Below are positions 61,771-64,000 of a DNA stretch of 64,000 bases, one piece after another. The DNA is from Azorinus chamasolen (lineage: Eukaryota; Mollusca; Bivalvia; Cardiida; Solecurtidae), in assembly GCA_963576725.1 (NCBI GenBank), contig OY755239.1, positions 61,535,453 to 61,599,452 on the forward strand. The letters are read 5' to 3'. Numbering within the stretch: the first letter of the stretch is position 1; each line of letters begins with the position of its first letter. The notes beneath the pieces are model-generated. The model was given only the letters and a program-made list of their open reading frames with translations, did not search any database and was not told where the DNA came from. Position numbers and translations under genes: made by a program.

Positions 61771-62543
61771 GTTCTCCGCGTTCAAAGTGATAAAAACACA
61801 GATTATAGTTGAGAAGTATAATTTTTCAAGAACTATGTGCGTCATGCGCTTGAATTGAAAGTGAGCGACGCCATTACTGAAAGCGTATGTCTGCAGATAT
61901 CTATATGCAAACAGTGTACACCCAGTTCAATTACCGCTTCGAAAATGCCGCATTTGATTGGAGTCTACACATTCTGACCTTTCATTAGCACTGTATGTTT
62001 CTGTCCGATTGCCACATTTTGGCAGATATTATTTTTCAAAGCTAGACTGTTGTGCATATTTGTGCCTGCTACAGTAATTTGAAAGTACAATCATTATTCT
62101 ACTAAATAATCAATCGTCTATACTCTGAGCAATTGTCGTCTGCAAATAGTGTCGTCTGTTTTAACTTTAAGAGTACATATTCCTTCCATTTCTTTCCAAT
62201 AAAAGTGTTTGAGTAACAAACAGTGGATCTAAATTGTTAGAAAAAAGTATCGTGCAGTAGTCAGTAGAGTGGATTAAGACTGAATTCTCCCTTTCTGAAC
62301 ATGAAATAAACAAAAAATGTATCAAAACGTATCACTGAAGAAAATTTAGCTTTATGGCAAACTGCTGATCAAGACAGGAATACCGTTTATCTGGATCTAC
62401 AATGTTTGTAAAAGACTTCTATATTCGGTTCCCGCATTTTAAGGGTTAAAGATCGTGTATGATTTTGTTTTCCGAAACATGGTTTTCGTTTTATCTCTAC
62501 TCCTAGTTTTTGTTTTATCTCTTTTCCCGCTGTAAAATATCTG
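61771..62543. other. MITE scraps, no gene seen
   Basis: Hairpin half at 61905-61980 (TATGCAAACAGTGTACACC) and TTAA-3-like phrases near 62120-62250 and 62385. Confidence 0.35.
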
Positions 62544-62773
62544 TTCACCCATTCCATCGTACTGACGGCTTTTGACGACTCTGTAAAAATCACCCGTTGA
62601 AACCATTGTGATAAACAGAGCATTTGCTCCTATGGGAGCAAGTGCTCTTTTCATCACAATGATTTCAAACTACACAATTCTATTTTTTTTTCTTTTTCTC
62701 TAGTTAATGCTCCTTATCGTAGATTTATTCAAAGAGGTTGTATCTAAAAATAGCCTATGACGTAATGGGTTAA
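62544..62773 (+). mobile_element. TTAA-4 MITE
   Basis: TTCACCCATTCCATCGTACT to TGACGTAATGGGTTAA; hairpin GAGCATTTGCTCCTATGGG with a mutated right arm. Confidence 0.78.
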
Positions 62774-62991
62774 AACTCTGATCTGTTGCTACATCTACTT
62801 TTCCCCGATTTATTTAAGTTTTTACAGAATATTTGACTGAATGGAAAACTACTTACTCGTCGTCTCATCTGGATCCAAACTGTTTACAAATGCTAGCCAA
62901 CTGTCTGCTTCACTAAAGATCGTACAGTCAGTGGTACGACTGAAATTAGAAGCTGCGATCGTCGTATGCTAGAACATACGATAGAGTAAAA

Positions 62992-63189
62992 CCTCTCTAT
63001 AACGGCCACTAAATTGTGTTATTTGGTTGGTATTAATGGCAGGTGGCTGCTTAAAGCAAGGTGAAAGTAAAACAGAACGCTCCTATAGGAGCGTTCTGTT
63101 TTACTTTCACCTTGCTTTAAGCATCCACCTGCCTTTAACACAAAATACTTGATGTAATTTAGCGGCCGTTATAGAGAGGTGTTACTGTA
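62992..63189 (+). mobile_element. POGO-2 MITE
   Basis: TA-GAGTAAAACCTCTCTATAA to CGTTATAGAGAGGTGTTACTG-TA; perfect core hairpin GAACGCTCC-TATA-GGAGCGTTC. Confidence 0.88.
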
Positions 63190-63240
63190 ATTTCTATTGT
63201 ACGAAGTAAGTCTTTATGGCTGTACTCAATGCAGTGTGTG

Positions 63241-63290
63241 ATTATTTCGGGTTATTTCGGGTTATTTCGGATTATTTCGGGTTATTTCGG
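63241..63290 (+). repeat. 10-bp tandem repeat
   Basis: Five units of TTATTTCGGG. Confidence 0.85.
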
Positions 63291-63627
63291 GTGTCCGAGT
63301 GGTAGCGATAGTCGTACAATTAAGACCTGCGAAAATTTGGTCACACGATCTTTAGTAAAACAGAGCTCAGGTCGATCTTAGCAGGCGAAGATTTAATCAA
63401 TTCGCAGCCACGTATTGTCGGATTTGACGTGCACTTCAGTTTTGTTCGTTGGATGTTTCAAAAACATAACCACGCACCATCTCATCTGGACCCAAACCTT
63501 GTACAACATTGATCGCAGATTCGCCCTTGGCAGTGAAGGGAGTTTACACTTTACTCCTTGACTATTCATGACAGAAAAATGGTATCATGAATATAAGTTA
63601 CAATATCTTTTTAATATGTCATATTAA
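63291..63627. other. No gene seen
   Basis: TTAA-3-like fragment near 63478-63500 (ATCTCATCTGGACCCAAAC); otherwise unique. Confidence 0.35.
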
Positions 63628-63836
63628 TACAGTAGAACCCCTCTAATGCGGCCACTTAATGAATAAAAATGTGTGTCTTTATAAGAAGGTGTTTGCTTAA
63701 TGCAGGGCAAAAGTAATGCAGAAAGCTCCTCTAAGAGCTTTCTGCATTACTTTTGTCCTGTATTAAGCTACCACCTGCATCTAGCACCCATAATTATACC
63801 TCTTTTAGGTGGTCGCATTAACGGGGTTTTACTATA
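63628..63836 (+). mobile_element. POGO-1 MITE, best copy
   Basis: TA-CAGTAGAACCCCTCTAATG to CATTAACGGGGTTTTACTA-TA; core GCAGAAAGCTCCTCTAAGAGCTTTCTGC within TAATGCAGGGCAAAAG arms. Confidence 0.88.
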
Positions 63837-64000
63837 TATGCAATTTTTACCAAAGCAGACAATATAGTATCAGATTAATATTATTCCATAATACCCCCAT
63901 TCCACTGAGCGGCGATTCCACTACGCTTCGAAATGTTTGTAATAACGCCGCGAATCGTAGCAGGAGCGGCAACAGCGCAGTAGAAGCGCCCTGATCGTAG

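Overview
The window looks like one contig piece of a large, AT-rich, repeat-saturated metazoan genome, most likely a bivalve mollusc. This rests on tRNA-headed SINEs, very dense hairpin MITEs and large minisatellites, and is an inference. There are no operons, rRNA genes or CRISPR arrays. Only one host gene is supported: three phase-compatible exons (50215-50404, 52251-52370, 59398-59562, + strand) of a secreted, cysteine-rich prokineticin/colipase-fold protein. Its spliced cysteine spacing (C-x5-C-x4-CC ... C-x9-C ... C-x-C-x5-C) matches that family, and a second domain begins in the third exon.

Layout. 1-4.8 kb: hairpin MITEs and a dispersed repeat (R1). 4.8-11.6 kb: the most unusual object, a composite retroelement insertion. 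It has two identical 528-bp LTRs around a 230-codon coiled-coil ORF, followed directly by a 4,034-bp head-to-head palindrome with no spacer. The whole unit is flanked by ATAT and sits inside an older hairpin MITE whose arm resumes on the far side. 12-22.8 kb: MITE thicket, a bivalve-type dispersed repeat (20.0-21.0 kb) and an inverted second copy of R1. 22.8-25.7 and 32.3-36.1 kb: two minisatellite loci that share flanking modules (J, H) but have unrelated repeat units. 26.9-27.2 and 37.1-37.3 kb: SINEs. 36.5-37.0 kb: a 25-bp minisatellite. 38-49 kb: MITEs, many nested, and an 880-bp tandem duplication. 50-60 kb: the gene, its introns filled by MITEs and a 683-bp-offset tandem duplication. 60-64 kb: MITEs and fragments.

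Working names for the MITEs (mine). TTAA group (TTAA target duplication, ends CCCTT..., piggyBac-like): TTAA-1 (CCCTTTCCTTCATATAAACG), TTAA-2 (CCCTTTACTCCATAAATACG), TTAA-3 (CCCTTTCGCTGCCAATGC), TTAA-4 (CCCTTTCCCTCATATTGACG), TTAA-5 (CCCTTCGCTTGCTGAATTTT), TTAA-6 (CCCTTTCACCGCCAATGTCG), TTAA-7 (CCTTTgAAxGCTGAATTTTC), TTAA-8 (CCTTTAGCCTGCT). POGO group (TA target, CAGT... ends, Tc1/mariner-pogo-like): POGO-1 (CAGTAGAACCCCTCTAATGC), POGO-2 (CAGTAAAACCTCTCTATAAC), POGO-3 (CAGTAAAACTTCGATTATCC), POGO-4 (CAGTAGAACCCCTCTAAACC), POGO-5 (CAGTTGAACTTCGATA), POGO-6 (CAGAACCTGTCCTAAGCGG), POGO-7 (CAGTGCTCCCTCTCTACAAC). Others: HP-D (CAGAGGTCCAGATAAGATGC), HP-G (GTCTGAGTTCAATCTCAAGC) and HP-K. Plus strand in the list means the quoted end is on the left.

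Nearly every MITE is built around a central near-perfect hairpin. Families with different ends share the same hairpin core; some copies are cut exactly at the hairpin centre, and one copy joins the left end of one family to the right end of another. The DNA therefore reads as a modular, still-shuffling hairpin system rather than as unrelated MITEs. None encodes a transposase here.
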